Shown here: positions 42,804 through 54,720 of the stretch, piece after piece | Layout: each line of letters begins with the position of its first letter | Position numbering within the stretch: position 1 is the first letter of the stretch | Origin: CAVRXT01 sp963725655 | GTDB lineage: Bacteria; Acidobacteriota; Terriglobia; Acidiferrales; UBA7541 | Assembly (NCBI GenBank): GCA_963725655.1 | Contig: CAVRYY010000001.1 | Coordinates: 930,001-994,000, forward strand | DNA length: 64,000 bases | Direction: 5' to 3' | Position numbers and translations under genes: made by a program | The notes under the pieces: generated by a model | What the model was told of the DNA's origin: nothing | The model's database searches: none | Seen by the model: the letters and a program-made list of their open reading frames with translations, nothing else

Positions 42804-42821
42804 GTTACGGTTGTGTTACAG
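42804..42821 (-). promoter_or_regulatory. Pho-box-like PhoB binding site
   Basis: On the minus strand the sequence reads CTGTAAC-ACAA-CCGTAAC: two 7-base direct repeats spaced by 4 bases, an 11-base period. This matches the known Pho box layout (CTGTCAT-N4-CTGTCAT) with TAAC in place of TCAT. It lies 36-53 bases before the pstS start codon. Confidence 0.6.
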
Positions 42822-42868
42822 CGCAAAGAAAACCGGATGAAAGCGCCCGGGAGATAAAGTGCGGAGCA

Positions 42869-44638
42869 TTACGGCGCCAGCGGGATGGAGAAGTGAAAGC
42901 GTGAGCCCTGGCCGATGTCGCTTTCGACCCAGATCTTGCCGCCGTGCGCTTCGACGATGTGTTTCGAAATGGAAAGCCCCAGGCCGGTACCTCCGACTTC
43001 GCGGGAACGGGCGGCGTCGACGCGGTAGAAGCGTTCGAATATTCTTTCTTGCGCGGCCAGCGGGATGCCCACGCCGGTGTCACTGACGGTGAAAATGGCC
43101 TGGTCGTCGCGGTGCTCGGCGCTCAAGCCAATGCTGCCGCCGGGCGGGGTGTATTGCATGGCGTTGTCGAGCAGATTTTGAAGAACTTCGCGCAGCAAGC
43201 TGGCATCGCCCTGCACGTCGGGAACGTCCGGAGGACAGTCGATGGAAAGAGAGAGCTGCTTGCGGTCGGCGCGCATGGTGTAGGTATCCGCAAGGCTATC
43301 GAGCAGGGCGGATAATTGAACGGGATGAAAATCGAGTTCGAGTTTTCCGGCCTCGATGCGAGCGAGGCGCAGCAGGTCGTCGGTGAGCTGAGCGAGGCGG
43401 ATGGATTGGTCGCGAATGATTTCCAGGAAGCGGCGGTTATTTTTTTCGTCTTCGAGGGCGCCACCTAGCAATGTTTCGGCGAATCCCTGAATGGCGGTGA
43501 GCGGAGTTTTGAACTCGTGAGAAACGTTGGCGACGAAATCCTGGCGAACGCGCTCGAGCCGGCGGAGCTCGCTGATATCGTGGAGAACCGCTACCGCACC
43601 CACGGAACTGGCGGCGGCAGAACCGATGGTGCGGGTTTCGACGGGAGTTGCAGTAACCGCAAAACTGCGCGGGAACACCGTGCCAAACTCGAGTTCGCCG
43701 CGCGCGCTGGTGCCGTCGACGAGCGCGGTGTGGATGGTGTTCAGGAGCTCGCGGTGGCGGATCACCTCGATCAACGGCCGGTTTTCGCAATCGGCGGGAT
43801 CGATGTTCAGGATTTCGGCGAAGGCTCGATTGCAGAAAACGACGCGCTCGCGGGCATCGATCACCGCCACGCCCTCCACCATGCTGCGCAGAATCGCGCT
43901 GGACCGGTTGCGCTCCTCGGTGAGGGTGCGAATCGTCGCGTCCATCCGGGACGCGGTTTCGTTGAGCGACTGGCCCAGATCGGCGAGCTCGTCTTCGGGA
44001 CGCTCTGAAGGCAGCGCGCGAAAATCGCCTTGGGCGATGCGCAGCGAAAAATCTTTCAAACGGCCCACGCGGCCGGCGAAGGCGCGGGAAAAAATCAGCG
44101 AGACGATCCCGCAAACCACCAGAATAGTCAGGGAGGTGAGCAGAAGTTGGCGGCGGATTTCAGCCACGGCACGGCTTACCTGGGCAAGCGGCAACGCCAG
44201 ACGCACCACCACGGGATGGGGGCCGGAGTCCAGGCGCACCGCGTGGTAAACCAGATCGCGGTCGAGAGTGGCGCTGTGACGGATGGTATCGGCTTCGCCG
44301 CGCGCCAGAGCCTGCTGGAATTCCGGGCGGTCGGAGTGATTTTCCATGGATTGCGGGTCATGGTCGGAATCGGCGAGGACCACGCCATCCGCGGAAATGA
44401 CGGTAGCGCGAACGCCGCTCTTGGCCATCCACGCGGCCCAATCGTGCAGCGCGGCGGGATTATCGAAAGCGGGAGGACGGTCTTGAACCAGGCGGTCGAG
44501 TGAAGCGAGATGTTCCTGCGCGGCGACTTCGGTATCGTGCCGCAGGGTTCTCTCGGCGAACCAGTCGACGGCAATCAGAACGCCCAGCAGCAGCGCCAGG
44601 TAGGTGAAGCCCAGTTTCCAAAATAGTCTAGCTCGCAC
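42869..44638 (-). CDS. phoR: Phosphate-regulon sensor histidine kinase PhoR
   Basis: A 589-residue membrane kinase. Helix 1 is at about 8-26, an extracytoplasmic domain at about 27-160, helix 2 at about 166-186, then HAMP, a PAS domain (AILRSMVEGVAVIDARERVVFCN), the dimerisation domain with phospho-acceptor His374 (NVSHEFKTPLTAIQGF), and the ATPase domain with N box NLLDNAMQYTPPGG, G1 DTGVGIP, F box RIFERFYRVD and G2 GTGLGLSI. The large periplasmic domain is absent from E. coli PhoR but common in other phyla. The ATG overlaps the phoB stop by 11 bases. Confidence 0.93.
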   Translation of the reverse strand: MRARLFWKLGFTYLALLLGVLIAVDWFAERTLRHDTEVAAQEHLASLDRLVQDRPPAFDNPAALHDWAAWMAKSGVRATVISADGVVLADSDHDPQSMENHSDRPEFQQALARGEADTIRHSATLDRDLVYHAVRLDSGPHPVVVRLALPLAQVSRAVAEIRRQLLLTSLTILVVCGIVSLIFSRAFAGRVGRLKDFSLRIAQGDFRALPSERPEDELADLGQSLNETASRMDATIRTLTEERNRSSAILRSMVEGVAVIDARERVVFCNRAFAEILNIDPADCENRPLIEVIRHRELLNTIHTALVDGTSARGELEFGTVFPRSFAVTATPVETRTIGSAAASSVGAVAVLHDISELRRLERVRQDFVANVSHEFKTPLTAIQGFAETLLGGALEDEKNNRRFLEIIRDQSIRLAQLTDDLLRLARIEAGKLELDFHPVQLSALLDSLADTYTMRADRKQLSLSIDCPPDVPDVQGDASLLREVLQNLLDNAMQYTPPGGSIGLSAEHRDDQAIFTVSDTGVGIPLAAQERIFERFYRVDAARSREVGGTGLGLSISKHIVEAHGGKIWVESDIGQGSRFHFSIPLAP

Positions 44639-45323
44639 GGGTTTCGAAGAGGTATCCCGCGCCGCGAATCGTTTTTACGAAGGTGGGGCGCTGCGGATCG
44701 ATTTCCACTTTTTCGCGCAACCGGCGGACGTAGACATCCACGCTGCGCGGGGTGACGAAGCGCTCGGTGCCCCACACCGCGTCAAGCAATTGATCGCGGG
44801 AAAAAACCTTATTGGGGCGCGCGGCGAGATAGTAGAGCAGCCGGAATTCGAGGGTGCTGAGCGAGACGGCTTTTCCGGCGCGAGTGACGCGATACGCGGA
44901 AGGGTCAATGCGCAGCGGACCGAATTCGATGGTTTTCTCCGCGCCTCCCGGCGCTTCCACGCGGCGCAGCAAGGCCTTGACGCGTGCGACCAGCTCGCGA
45001 GGGCTGAAGGGTTTGGTGACGTAATCGTCAGCGCCCAGCTCGAGTCCCACTACGCGGTCGGCCTCTTCGCCGCGCGCGGTGAGCATGAGAATGGGCAAGC
45101 GGTTCAAAGCGGCGTCACGGCGAATCTCTTTGCAAATTTCCAAGCCGGAAATTTTGGGAAGCATCAAATCCAGAATCAGGATATCGGGCGAGGATTTGCG
45201 CAATTGGGCGAGGCCGGTGGCGCCGTCGCCGCTGGAAATTACCTGATAGCCGTCTTTTTCCAGGTTGTAGCGAACCAGCTCGACAATATCTTTGTCGTCT
45301 TCAATGATCAGGACGCGTTTCAT
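44628..45323 (-). CDS. phoB: Phosphate-regulon response regulator PhoB
   Basis: A 231-residue OmpR/PhoB regulator. The receiver domain has the acidic pair Glu8/Asp9/Asp10, phospho-acceptor Asp52 (ILILDLMLPKISG) and the conserved Lys in VTKPFSPREL. The C-terminal winged helix has STLEFRLLYYLAARPNKVFSRDQLLDAVWG and SVDVYVRRLREKVE. The start at 45323 is set by alignment to the family (MKRVLIIEDD); no ribosome binding site stands out, and the frame is open 15 codons further. First gene of the module, with phoR overlapping its end. Confidence 0.92.
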   Translation of the reverse strand: MKRVLIIEDDKDIVELVRYNLEKDGYQVISSGDGATGLAQLRKSSPDILILDLMLPKISGLEICKEIRRDAALNRLPILMLTARGEEADRVVGLELGADDYVTKPFSPRELVARVKALLRRVEAPGGAEKTIEFGPLRIDPSAYRVTRAGKAVSLSTLEFRLLYYLAARPNKVFSRDQLLDAVWGTERFVTPRSVDVYVRRLREKVEIDPQRPTFVKTIRGAGYLFETRAS

Positions 45324-45575
45324 GAAGGGTGGTGGCTCATGCGAGGATTGGCAAGACGCGAGCACCATAGCCGAAATCGCAGCAAGAACGCAAGCGCGGC
45401 GTGGGGTGGCGGGAATTTACGGGCAAATTTATTGAGACTCTGGCGCGCCGCAAGTAGTTCAGGTTGCACGGCATATGAGCTGCGCACACTCTCCAGAATC
45501 GAAGTTGACTTCGCGGCGGCTTACTCTTGTAATTAAGTTCGCGACCGATATGAATCCCATTATTTCCATCCGCGC

Positions 45576-47192
45576 GTGGTGAGCGCCGCGAAGTCGAGCG
45601 GCAGCGGCGGAGCGTCCAAGCGTTCCGCTTTTTTAGTGGCCTCCGGAATTTTTCTCAGCCGGATCGCGGGGCTGATTCGCGACCGTGTTTTCGCGCACTA
45701 CTTTGGAAATTCCGACGCGGCCGATGCTTTCAAAGCGGCGCTGCGTATTCCCAATTTCCTGCAGAATCTTTTTGGCGAAGGAGTGCTCTCGGCGTCGTTC
45801 ATTCCGGTATATGCGGGACTGCTGGCGCGCGAAGACGAGAAGGAAGCGCGGCGCACGGCGGGCGCGGTGGCCGGTTTGCTGATGTTAAGCACGTCGCTGC
45901 TGGTTTTGTTTGGCGTGCTGGCGACGCCGTATTTAATCGATGCCATCGCTCCGGGATTTTCGGGAGAGAAGCGCGAGCTCACCATCCGCTTGGTGCGCAT
46001 TCTGTTTCCCGGGGCGGGCATGTTGGTTTTTTCCGCATGGTGCCTGGGAATTCTGAACAGCCACCGGCGTTTCTTTCTGTCGTATACGGCCCCGGTGCTG
46101 TGGAACGTCGCGATGATCGGGACGATGATTTTGTTCGGGCGCGGGCGGGGGCAGTATCCTCTGGCGGAACTGCTGGCGTGGGGATCGGTGGTTGGGAGCG
46201 CGTTGCAGGTGGGAGTGCAGTTGCCGGTGGTCCTGCGACTGTTACGCGGCCTAAAGATTCACCTGGGTTATCACCTGGAAAACGTACGCACGGTGGTGCG
46301 GAATTTCTTTCCGGTGTTCGTCAGTCGCGGGGTGGTGCAGATCAGCGCTTACGTCGACGCGCTGCTGGCGAGTTTGCTGCCAACCGGGGCGGTGTCGGCT
46401 TTAGCCTACGCACAGACGCTGTACACCTTGCCGGTGAGTCTGTTTGGAATGGCGGTGTCGGCGGCGGAGTTGCCGGCAATGTCTGGCGCGATCGGCGACG
46501 AGACGCAGGTGGCTTCGGTGTTGCGGATGCGCCTGAATGCCGGTCTTCGGCAGATCGCTTTCTTTGTGGTGCCGTCAGTGGTGGGATTTCTGGCGCTGGG
46601 CGACGTGATCGTCGGCGCGATTTATCAATCAGGGCGCTTTTCCCATGCCGACGTGATGTACGTTTGGGGAATTCTGGCGGGTTCAGCGGTCGGGCTGCTG
46701 GCGTCGACGTTAGGGCGGCTGTATTCGTCAACGTACTACGCGCTGCGGGACACTCGCACGCCGCTGCGGTTCGCGATTTTGCGGGTAATCCTCACGACGA
46801 TACTCGGATATTTATGCGCCATACCCCTGCCGCCGCTGCTGGGAATCGCGCAACGGTGGGGTGTAGCGGGGCTGACGATTTCCGCAGGAATTTCCGGGTG
46901 GCTGGAATTTGTCTTGTTGCGGCGCACGCTGAACTTGCGAATCGGAGACACCGGGTTGCCGCGGGTGTTTCTCGCTAAGTTGTGGGCGGCTGCTCTGCTG
47001 GGAGCCGCGGCGGGATGGGGCGTACGCTGGGGCGCGTTGCATGTGAGGTCGCACGTATCGCCGATACCGATGGCGGTTCTGGTGCTGGTGCCTTACGCGG
47101 CCGTGTATTTGGGCGCGGCGATGGCGATGGGGATTTCCGAAGTTAGTTCGGCGTTCGCGCTCGCGTCGCGGCTCACCGGGCGCTCCCGCTAG
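45576..47192 (+). CDS. murJ: Lipid II flippase MurJ
   Basis: A 538-residue membrane protein with about 14 helices. MurJ moves lipid II across the membrane for peptidoglycan synthesis. Signature stretches: SGIFLSRIAGLIRDRVFAHYFGNSDAADAFKAA, RIPNFLQNLFGEGVLSASFIPVYA, and later VNRGVVQISAYVDALLASLLPTGAVSALAYAQTLY-like and YYALRDTRTPLRFAI. The start is uncertain: GTG at 45576 and GTG at 45579 are both available, and neither has a clear ribosome binding site. Divergent from phoB. Confidence 0.95.
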   Translation: MVSAAKSSGSGGASKRSAFLVASGIFLSRIAGLIRDRVFAHYFGNSDAADAFKAALRIPNFLQNLFGEGVLSASFIPVYAGLLAREDEKEARRTAGAVAGLLMLSTSLLVLFGVLATPYLIDAIAPGFSGEKRELTIRLVRILFPGAGMLVFSAWCLGILNSHRRFFLSYTAPVLWNVAMIGTMILFGRGRGQYPLAELLAWGSVVGSALQVGVQLPVVLRLLRGLKIHLGYHLENVRTVVRNFFPVFVSRGVVQISAYVDALLASLLPTGAVSALAYAQTLYTLPVSLFGMAVSAAELPAMSGAIGDETQVASVLRMRLNAGLRQIAFFVVPSVVGFLALGDVIVGAIYQSGRFSHADVMYVWGILAGSAVGLLASTLGRLYSSTYYALRDTRTPLRFAILRVILTTILGYLCAIPLPPLLGIAQRWGVAGLTISAGISGWLEFVLLRRTLNLRIGDTGLPRVFLAKLWAAALLGAAAGWGVRWGALHVRSHVSPIPMAVLVLVPYAAVYLGAAMAMGISEVSSAFALASRLTGRSR

Positions 47193-47302
47193 AATCCGGG
47201 TCCCGCGCAAACAGGATTTTCTACGCCACACGAAGTTGTCGTATCATCTCCCTCACAAATTGCTGCACCGTTAATTCACTTCACGGCGAGGAAAATTCAA
47301 TC

Positions 47303-49135
47303 ATGTTCGACAGGCGACGTTTTCTTGCGGCATGTTCCGCACTCGGTGTTTCCTCGACGCTTTTTCCCGGAGTGCTGTGGGCGCTCGCCTCCGGCAAGCC
47401 GGCGATTACCAAAGACATGATCGATCAAGCGGCGACCATCGCCGACGTGGCGATTCCCGACGACGCCAAGGCCATGATGTTGGATAGCCTGAACGAGCGC
47501 ATTAAAGATTACGAAGCGATCGAAAAGCTGCACATTCCGAACAGTGCGCCCTCCGCGTTGATTTTCGACCCGGTGATGCCGGGGATGAAGTACGAGAAAG
47601 AGCGGCGGGCGATGAAGATATCCGCGGCGCCGGCAATTGCGGTGAGCGCGCCAGCCAGCGTGGAAGACCTGGCGTTTTGGACGGTGCGCGAGCAGGCGGA
47701 ACTGGTTCGGGCGAAGAAAGTGACGTCTGTGGCGCTCACCACGATGTATCTCGATCGCTTGAAGCGCTACGACCCAAAACTCCACTTCGTGATTACACCG
47801 ACTGAGGAACGCGCGATGGCGCAGGCGCGCGAGGCCGATCGCGAAATCGCGTCCGGAAAATATCGCGGACCGCTGCACGGCCTGCCATGGGGAGCGAAGG
47901 ATTTGCTGGCGGTGAAGGGCTACCGCACCACGTGGGGCGCGGGCGGCTTTGAAAATCAGCAATTCGATCAAGACGCTACGGTGGTGCAGCGGCTCGACGC
48001 GGCCGGCGCGGTGCTCGTCGCGAAGCTGACTCTGGGTGCGCTGGCAGAAGGGGACAAGTGGTTCGGCGGCCGCACCCGCAACCCGTGGAATCCCGCACAA
48101 GGATCGAGCGGGTCGTCTGCTGGAACTGCTTCGGCCACGGCCGCCGGATGCATATCGTTCGGCATCGGCTCGGAGACGTTGGGATCGATTTCTTCGCCGT
48201 CTACGCGATGCGGATGCACCGGGCTGCGCCCCAGTTTTGGGTTGGTGCCGCGTACCGGGGCGATGGCGCTGGCGTGGTCGCTCGATAAACTGGGGCCGAT
48301 CTGCCGAAGCGTGGAAGACACGGCCATCGTGTTGGATACGATCCAGGGTGCGGACGGTCAGGATCGATCGGTGCGCGACGCGGTGTTTAACTGGGACGCC
48401 AGCGTCGATTGGAAATCGCTGCGAGTGGGCTATCTGAAATCGGAATTCGACCACGAGCCCGAGCCGGAGAAAGACGAAGAAGGTGGCGAGCTTACCGCCG
48501 AGCAAAAACAGAAGCGCGAGAAACGCCGGCGAGAGCGCGCGGCATCACGGGTGCGTTCGGCGTACGACCGCCGCTACAATCGCGATTCTCTCGAGAAGCT
48601 GCGCGCCATGGGCGTGCAACTCACGCCGGTGGAGTTTCCCAAATTTCCATACGACTCGCTGATTTTTTCGCTGGTGGTGGAAGCAGCCGCGGCGTTTGAC
48701 GACCTGACCCGCTCCGGCCGCGACAAGCTGCTCACCGAACAGGGACCGGAAGACTGGCCCAATGGGTTTCGTGCCGCGCGGCTTGTGCCGGGCGTGGAAT
48801 ACGTGCAGGCCAACCGGGCTCGTTTTCTGATGATGGAAGCGCTTGCGAAAGCCTGGGAGGGGTTCGACGCGATCGTCGCGCCCACGGACAGCGACCAATT
48901 GGTGGCCACGAATTTTAGCGGGCATCCGGCTCTGATCCTGCCGCAGGGTTTCCGCGGGGCGGACGCGCCGGTGCCGCCGTCTGAAGATTCCGGAGACGAA
49001 GACAATATCGGCGGGCCGGGGACCCCGGTGAGCATCACGTTTCTCGGCGCGTTATACGGCGAAGCGAAAATGCTGGCGTTGGCGCGGGCGTTTCAGGACG
49101 CCACGGACTTCCACACAAAACACCCGAAGTTGTGA
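47303..49135 (+). CDS. Tat-exported amidase (amidase signature family)
   Basis: A 610-residue protein. An N-terminal Tat-like signal is present (FDRRRFLAACSALG, then VSSTLFPGVLWALA). The amidase-signature triad is visible: Lys199 in LPWGAKDLLAVKG, the cis-Ser in GSSGSSAGTA (about 271) and the nucleophile Ser in GSETLGSISSP (about 295), where GatA-type enzymes have GSDTGGSIR. A charged insertion at about 385-420 (EPEPEKDEEGGE, then a Lys/Arg stretch) is unusual. It would hydrolyse an amide outside the cytoplasm, so it is not a GatA subunit. Monocistronic. Confidence 0.9.
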   Translation: MFDRRRFLAACSALGVSSTLFPGVLWALASGKPAITKDMIDQAATIADVAIPDDAKAMMLDSLNERIKDYEAIEKLHIPNSAPSALIFDPVMPGMKYEKERRAMKISAAPAIAVSAPASVEDLAFWTVREQAELVRAKKVTSVALTTMYLDRLKRYDPKLHFVITPTEERAMAQAREADREIASGKYRGPLHGLPWGAKDLLAVKGYRTTWGAGGFENQQFDQDATVVQRLDAAGAVLVAKLTLGALAEGDKWFGGRTRNPWNPAQGSSGSSAGTASATAAGCISFGIGSETLGSISSPSTRCGCTGLRPSFGLVPRTGAMALAWSLDKLGPICRSVEDTAIVLDTIQGADGQDRSVRDAVFNWDASVDWKSLRVGYLKSEFDHEPEPEKDEEGGELTAEQKQKREKRRRERAASRVRSAYDRRYNRDSLEKLRAMGVQLTPVEFPKFPYDSLIFSLVVEAAAAFDDLTRSGRDKLLTEQGPEDWPNGFRAARLVPGVEYVQANRARFLMMEALAKAWEGFDAIVAPTDSDQLVATNFSGHPALILPQGFRGADAPVPPSEDSGDEDNIGGPGTPVSITFLGALYGEAKMLALARAFQDATDFHTKHPKL

Positions 49136-49287
49136 GCGTTTGCATACGCATAAGGCCCGAGGAATGGTTCTTGGGCGGTGAGGTGCTTCAAGGAATCCAT
49201 CAGTTTAAGAACTTGGAGAGCCTATGGGTGAAGGTGACTCGCGTAGGGCTCCCACTTCGCTTCGCTCGGCATGGCTCTGCTGTGCGG

Positions 49288-50619
49288 CTACGCACCTGAA
49301 CCGAATGGATCTTCCAGCGACGGGCTGGGCGGGGTGAGGAGTTCGGCGCCGTCCGCGGTCACGTGCATATCGTCCTCGAGACGAATTCCGAACTCGCCCT
49401 TGATGTAAATGCCCGGCTCGTTGCTGGTGGTCATGCCGGCCTGCAGGACTGGGTGCAAGGGCGAGCCCCACATGTTGTTGTCGACCAGGTACGGCCATTC
49501 GTGCATATCCATGCCCAAGCCGTGCCCTACGCGATGGGTGAAGTATTTAAAGCCGGGGCCGTAGCCGGCGTCGACGATCACTTTGCGCGCGGCGGCGTCG
49601 ATGGCTCCGGCTACCACTCCCGGCCTCGCGGCTTTCAGCGCGGCTTGCTGCGCTCGATGAACGATATCGAAAACCGCCCTCATTTTGTCCGTTGGCTTGC
49701 CCAGCACGAAGGTTCGAGTGATGTCCGATGTGAACCCTTCGACCTTGCAACCGTCGTCCAGCATGATGATCGTACCTTCGCGAATGGTTTGCGGCGTGGC
49801 TGAGCCGTGCGGCTGAGCGGTGTACTCGCCGATGTTGAGATCGGCGCTGCCCACAAATCCTACCTGGTTATACGCGGCGGCGATCAGGCCTTGCACTTCG
49901 TCTCCGGTCATCCCCTCTTTCAGCGAGCGATAGACCGCTTGGTACACGCTAAGTGTGGCGTGCGACGCTAGCCGCAGGCATTCGACTTCGTGATCGGTCT
50001 TGATCATGCGGCAACCAGCGGTTACCGGGGTGGCGCTGACCGCCTCGATTCCGTGCGCGCCGGCCTTGGCGAGGTTATCCGCGAAAAAGTACGCGACGCT
50101 CTCCTCGATGCCCAGCCGGCCGGTGCGGATACCGGCATCGCCCAGACTTTTGATGAGCAGCGCGAAAGGGTTTTCGGTCTCCTGCCAAATGCGAATGTCG
50201 GCGCCGGATCCCAACGGACCGCCGGCCAGGATTTCGCGTGCGCGGCCTTCTTCGAACGCCGGGCAGACCATGAACGGATTGCCTTTGACCGGGATCACCA
50301 CGGCCCACAGGCGCTCGCCGCCGTAGATTTCGGCGTTTGCGAAATAGAGAGTGGAAGTGCCGGCGCACAGGACGATGGCGTCGATTTTGTTTGCGGCCAT
50401 CAGGCTCTTGGCTTTTTCTACGCGGGCGATGCGCTCAGTGTTGGTGATCGGACGGACCCGTGAGGTCATCGACTGCAGCGCGGCGATGGGCGGCGGAAGG
50501 GATCCGCGCGGTGTCTGCTGGGGCCGTTCCTGTGCCGACGCGAGTGGGCCCAGCTTGGCGGTGGCTGCTGCCGCGGCACCTGCCGATGACAACCACAAAA
50601 ATGAGCGCCTTGAAAACAT
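49288..50619 (-). CDS. Tat-exported M24 (Xaa-Pro-type) metallopeptidase
   Basis: A 443-residue protein with a Tat signal (FSRRSFLWLSSAGAAAAA). The creatinase-like N-terminal domain (about 55-200) is followed by the pita-bread domain with all five metal ligands in place: Asp288 (MLDDGC), Asp299 (FTSDITRT), His366 (VGHGLGMDMH), Glu401 (SNEPGIY) and Glu415 (GIRLEDD). It would cleave Xaa-Pro peptides outside the cytoplasm. Convergent with the amidase gene, with which it shares only the export route. Confidence 0.92.
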   Translation of the reverse strand: MFSRRSFLWLSSAGAAAAATAKLGPLASAQERPQQTPRGSLPPPIAALQSMTSRVRPITNTERIARVEKAKSLMAANKIDAIVLCAGTSTLYFANAEIYGGERLWAVVIPVKGNPFMVCPAFEEGRAREILAGGPLGSGADIRIWQETENPFALLIKSLGDAGIRTGRLGIEESVAYFFADNLAKAGAHGIEAVSATPVTAGCRMIKTDHEVECLRLASHATLSVYQAVYRSLKEGMTGDEVQGLIAAAYNQVGFVGSADLNIGEYTAQPHGSATPQTIREGTIIMLDDGCKVEGFTSDITRTFVLGKPTDKMRAVFDIVHRAQQAALKAARPGVVAGAIDAAARKVIVDAGYGPGFKYFTHRVGHGLGMDMHEWPYLVDNNMWGSPLHPVLQAGMTTSNEPGIYIKGEFGIRLEDDMHVTADGAELLTPPSPSLEDPFGSGA

Positions 50620-50710
50620 TGATTCCCTCCACCGATTCGTTGGCGAATTGTTTCGAGAGCGGTCGCGTCTTTCAGTGCTGCTACAAATGTTGAATGTTCG
50701 GAAGAGCTAG

Positions 50711-50749
50711 CGCCCACCCTTCGCAAAATCCTGGAAAAGCGGGGCACCG
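50711..50749. repeat. Intergenic palindromic repeat, copy 3
   Basis: CGCCCACCCTTCGCAAAAT followed by CCTGGAAAAGCGGGGCACCG, in the gap between the M24 peptidase and aconitase genes. It is more diverged than the copies at 33286 and 33415. Confidence 0.6.
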
Positions 50750-50758
50750 CAAACCCTC

Positions 50759-53440
<2,682 letters not shown>

Positions 53441-53555
53441 GAAAGTTACGGGCTCCTGTACCCGGATCCATGATAACGCAATCAGCGCGCGGCGGGGACG
53501 GACACTGCGCCTAGCGGGAAATTGTTTTTTGAGGCGAATGGCGGCGGAGCGAAAA

Positions 53556-54164
53556 TTATTTGTACCAGTTGTAGCCGGCGGTGAAGGCGAAGTTCGAGAC
53601 GAGCTGAGGATTGTCGGTGCCGAGATTGGCGTTGGAAATGTGGATCCAGCGGGTTTCCAGGTTAATCGCGCGGCGTTTGTGGACGAAAACGCGAAAACCA
53701 AGGGAGCCGCCGGCGACGAAGTTGAATGAAGAAGTGTTTCCGGCCGGCACATTATCCCGGGTGACCATGCCGCCGCCGGTTAGGGACATGAACGGCGCAA
53801 CACGCTTATTCGACGTGAAATTCCATTGCAGAATAACGGGAGTAAAATTTCCGCCGTACACTGCGTGCCCGGGCGCGGTTCCGATGCCCGGCTGAAAAAC
53901 CTCCCAAAGGGGCATGTAGTCGCCTGCGAATTCGAAATTTCCGCGCGCCCAGCCCCGCAGATGTTCGCGGGTCATGACCCGGCCCACGTGGAATCCGGCA
54001 ATCGCGTAGTGCGTTTCTCTTGCAGCGAGCAGTCCGGTGCCGCCGCCTGCGAACAGGCCCAAATCCCAAGTTCCTTGGGGCATCGACTGGGAGGGGTAGT
54101 CCTGTGCGCGAGCGGGCGGACTCAGGATCGTCAACGAAAAAAGCACCCCGAGCAAAAGTTTCAT
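53556..54164 (-). CDS. Outer-membrane acyloxyacyl hydrolase, PagL-like lipid A 3-O-deacylase
   Basis: A 202-residue protein with a signal peptide (LLGVLFSLTILSPPARAQ). The rest alternates like an outer-membrane beta barrel and ends with a terminal aromatic strand (FAFTAGYNWYK). The PagL active-site motif is present as RWIHISNANLG, where the His and Ser match the His-x-Ser of PagL. It would remove the 3-O acyl chain of lipid A. It lies 116 bases upstream of acnA on the same strand; no functional link is obvious. Confidence 0.85.
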   Translation of the reverse strand: MKLLLGVLFSLTILSPPARAQDYPSQSMPQGTWDLGLFAGGGTGLLAARETHYAIAGFHVGRVMTREHLRGWARGNFEFAGDYMPLWEVFQPGIGTAPGHAVYGGNFTPVILQWNFTSNKRVAPFMSLTGGGMVTRDNVPAGNTSSFNFVAGGSLGFRVFVHKRRAINLETRWIHISNANLGTDNPQLVSNFAFTAGYNWYK

Positions 54165-54214
54165 GCTACAGCCGGAGACCGGTCGGAATAAGCGGCGTCC
54201 AAAGGGCAGCTCCC

Positions 54215-54535
54215 TTAGTGCTTGGGTGCAGGCGGCACGAATTCCGCGGGCGGTTTAGCGCCTTCTCCGAAGAAAAATTGCTCGAGCTGCTGTTCCATAA
54301 TTTTCTGGGAGTTAGGGTCCAAAGGATTCAGGCGGTATTCGTTCATGAGCATCTTGGAGTGCTCGACCCACATTTTCCAGGCGTCTTTGGAGACGTTTTC
54401 GTAGACGCGCTTGCCGATTTCGCCCTTCCACGGGACGCGATCGAGGCCGGGAAGCTCCTTGCCAAGCTTCACGCACATCACCATGCGCGGCGCTGGCGCT
54501 GCGGCGGACGTTTCGTTTGCTTTCTGATCGGCCAT
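54215..54535 (-). CDS. yggX: YggX-type Fe(2+)-trafficking protein
   Basis: A 106-residue protein with the family features: MVMCVKLGKELPGLDRVPW (conserved Cys), GEIGKRVYENVSKDAWKMWVEHSKMLMNEYRLN, and the C-terminal FFFGEG. YggX is linked with protection of Fe-S clusters against oxidation. The N terminus (MADQKANETSAAAPAP) is a longer, disordered extension. Convenient neighbour: an Fe-S enzyme, aconitase, is nearby, but on a separate transcript unit with pagL between them. Confidence 0.93.
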   Translation of the reverse strand: MADQKANETSAAAPAPRMVMCVKLGKELPGLDRVPWKGEIGKRVYENVSKDAWKMWVEHSKMLMNEYRLNPLDPNSQKIMEQQLEQFFFGEGAKPPAEFVPPAPKH

Positions 54536-54720
54536 GTGTGCCTCCGAAGTTTGCTATTTCCAAGATACTGCATTCGAGGTGGCAATTGCCAGCGGAGGCG
54601 CGCGGTTCCCGCGCGGTGCAGGTGGCCCACTTGCGAGGAACTGGCATTTTTGAGACAAAGGGTACGGTTCGGAACGAGCGTTTTGGCGCAAGCCCAAACA
54701 GAAGGAACAGGGAATCCGAC

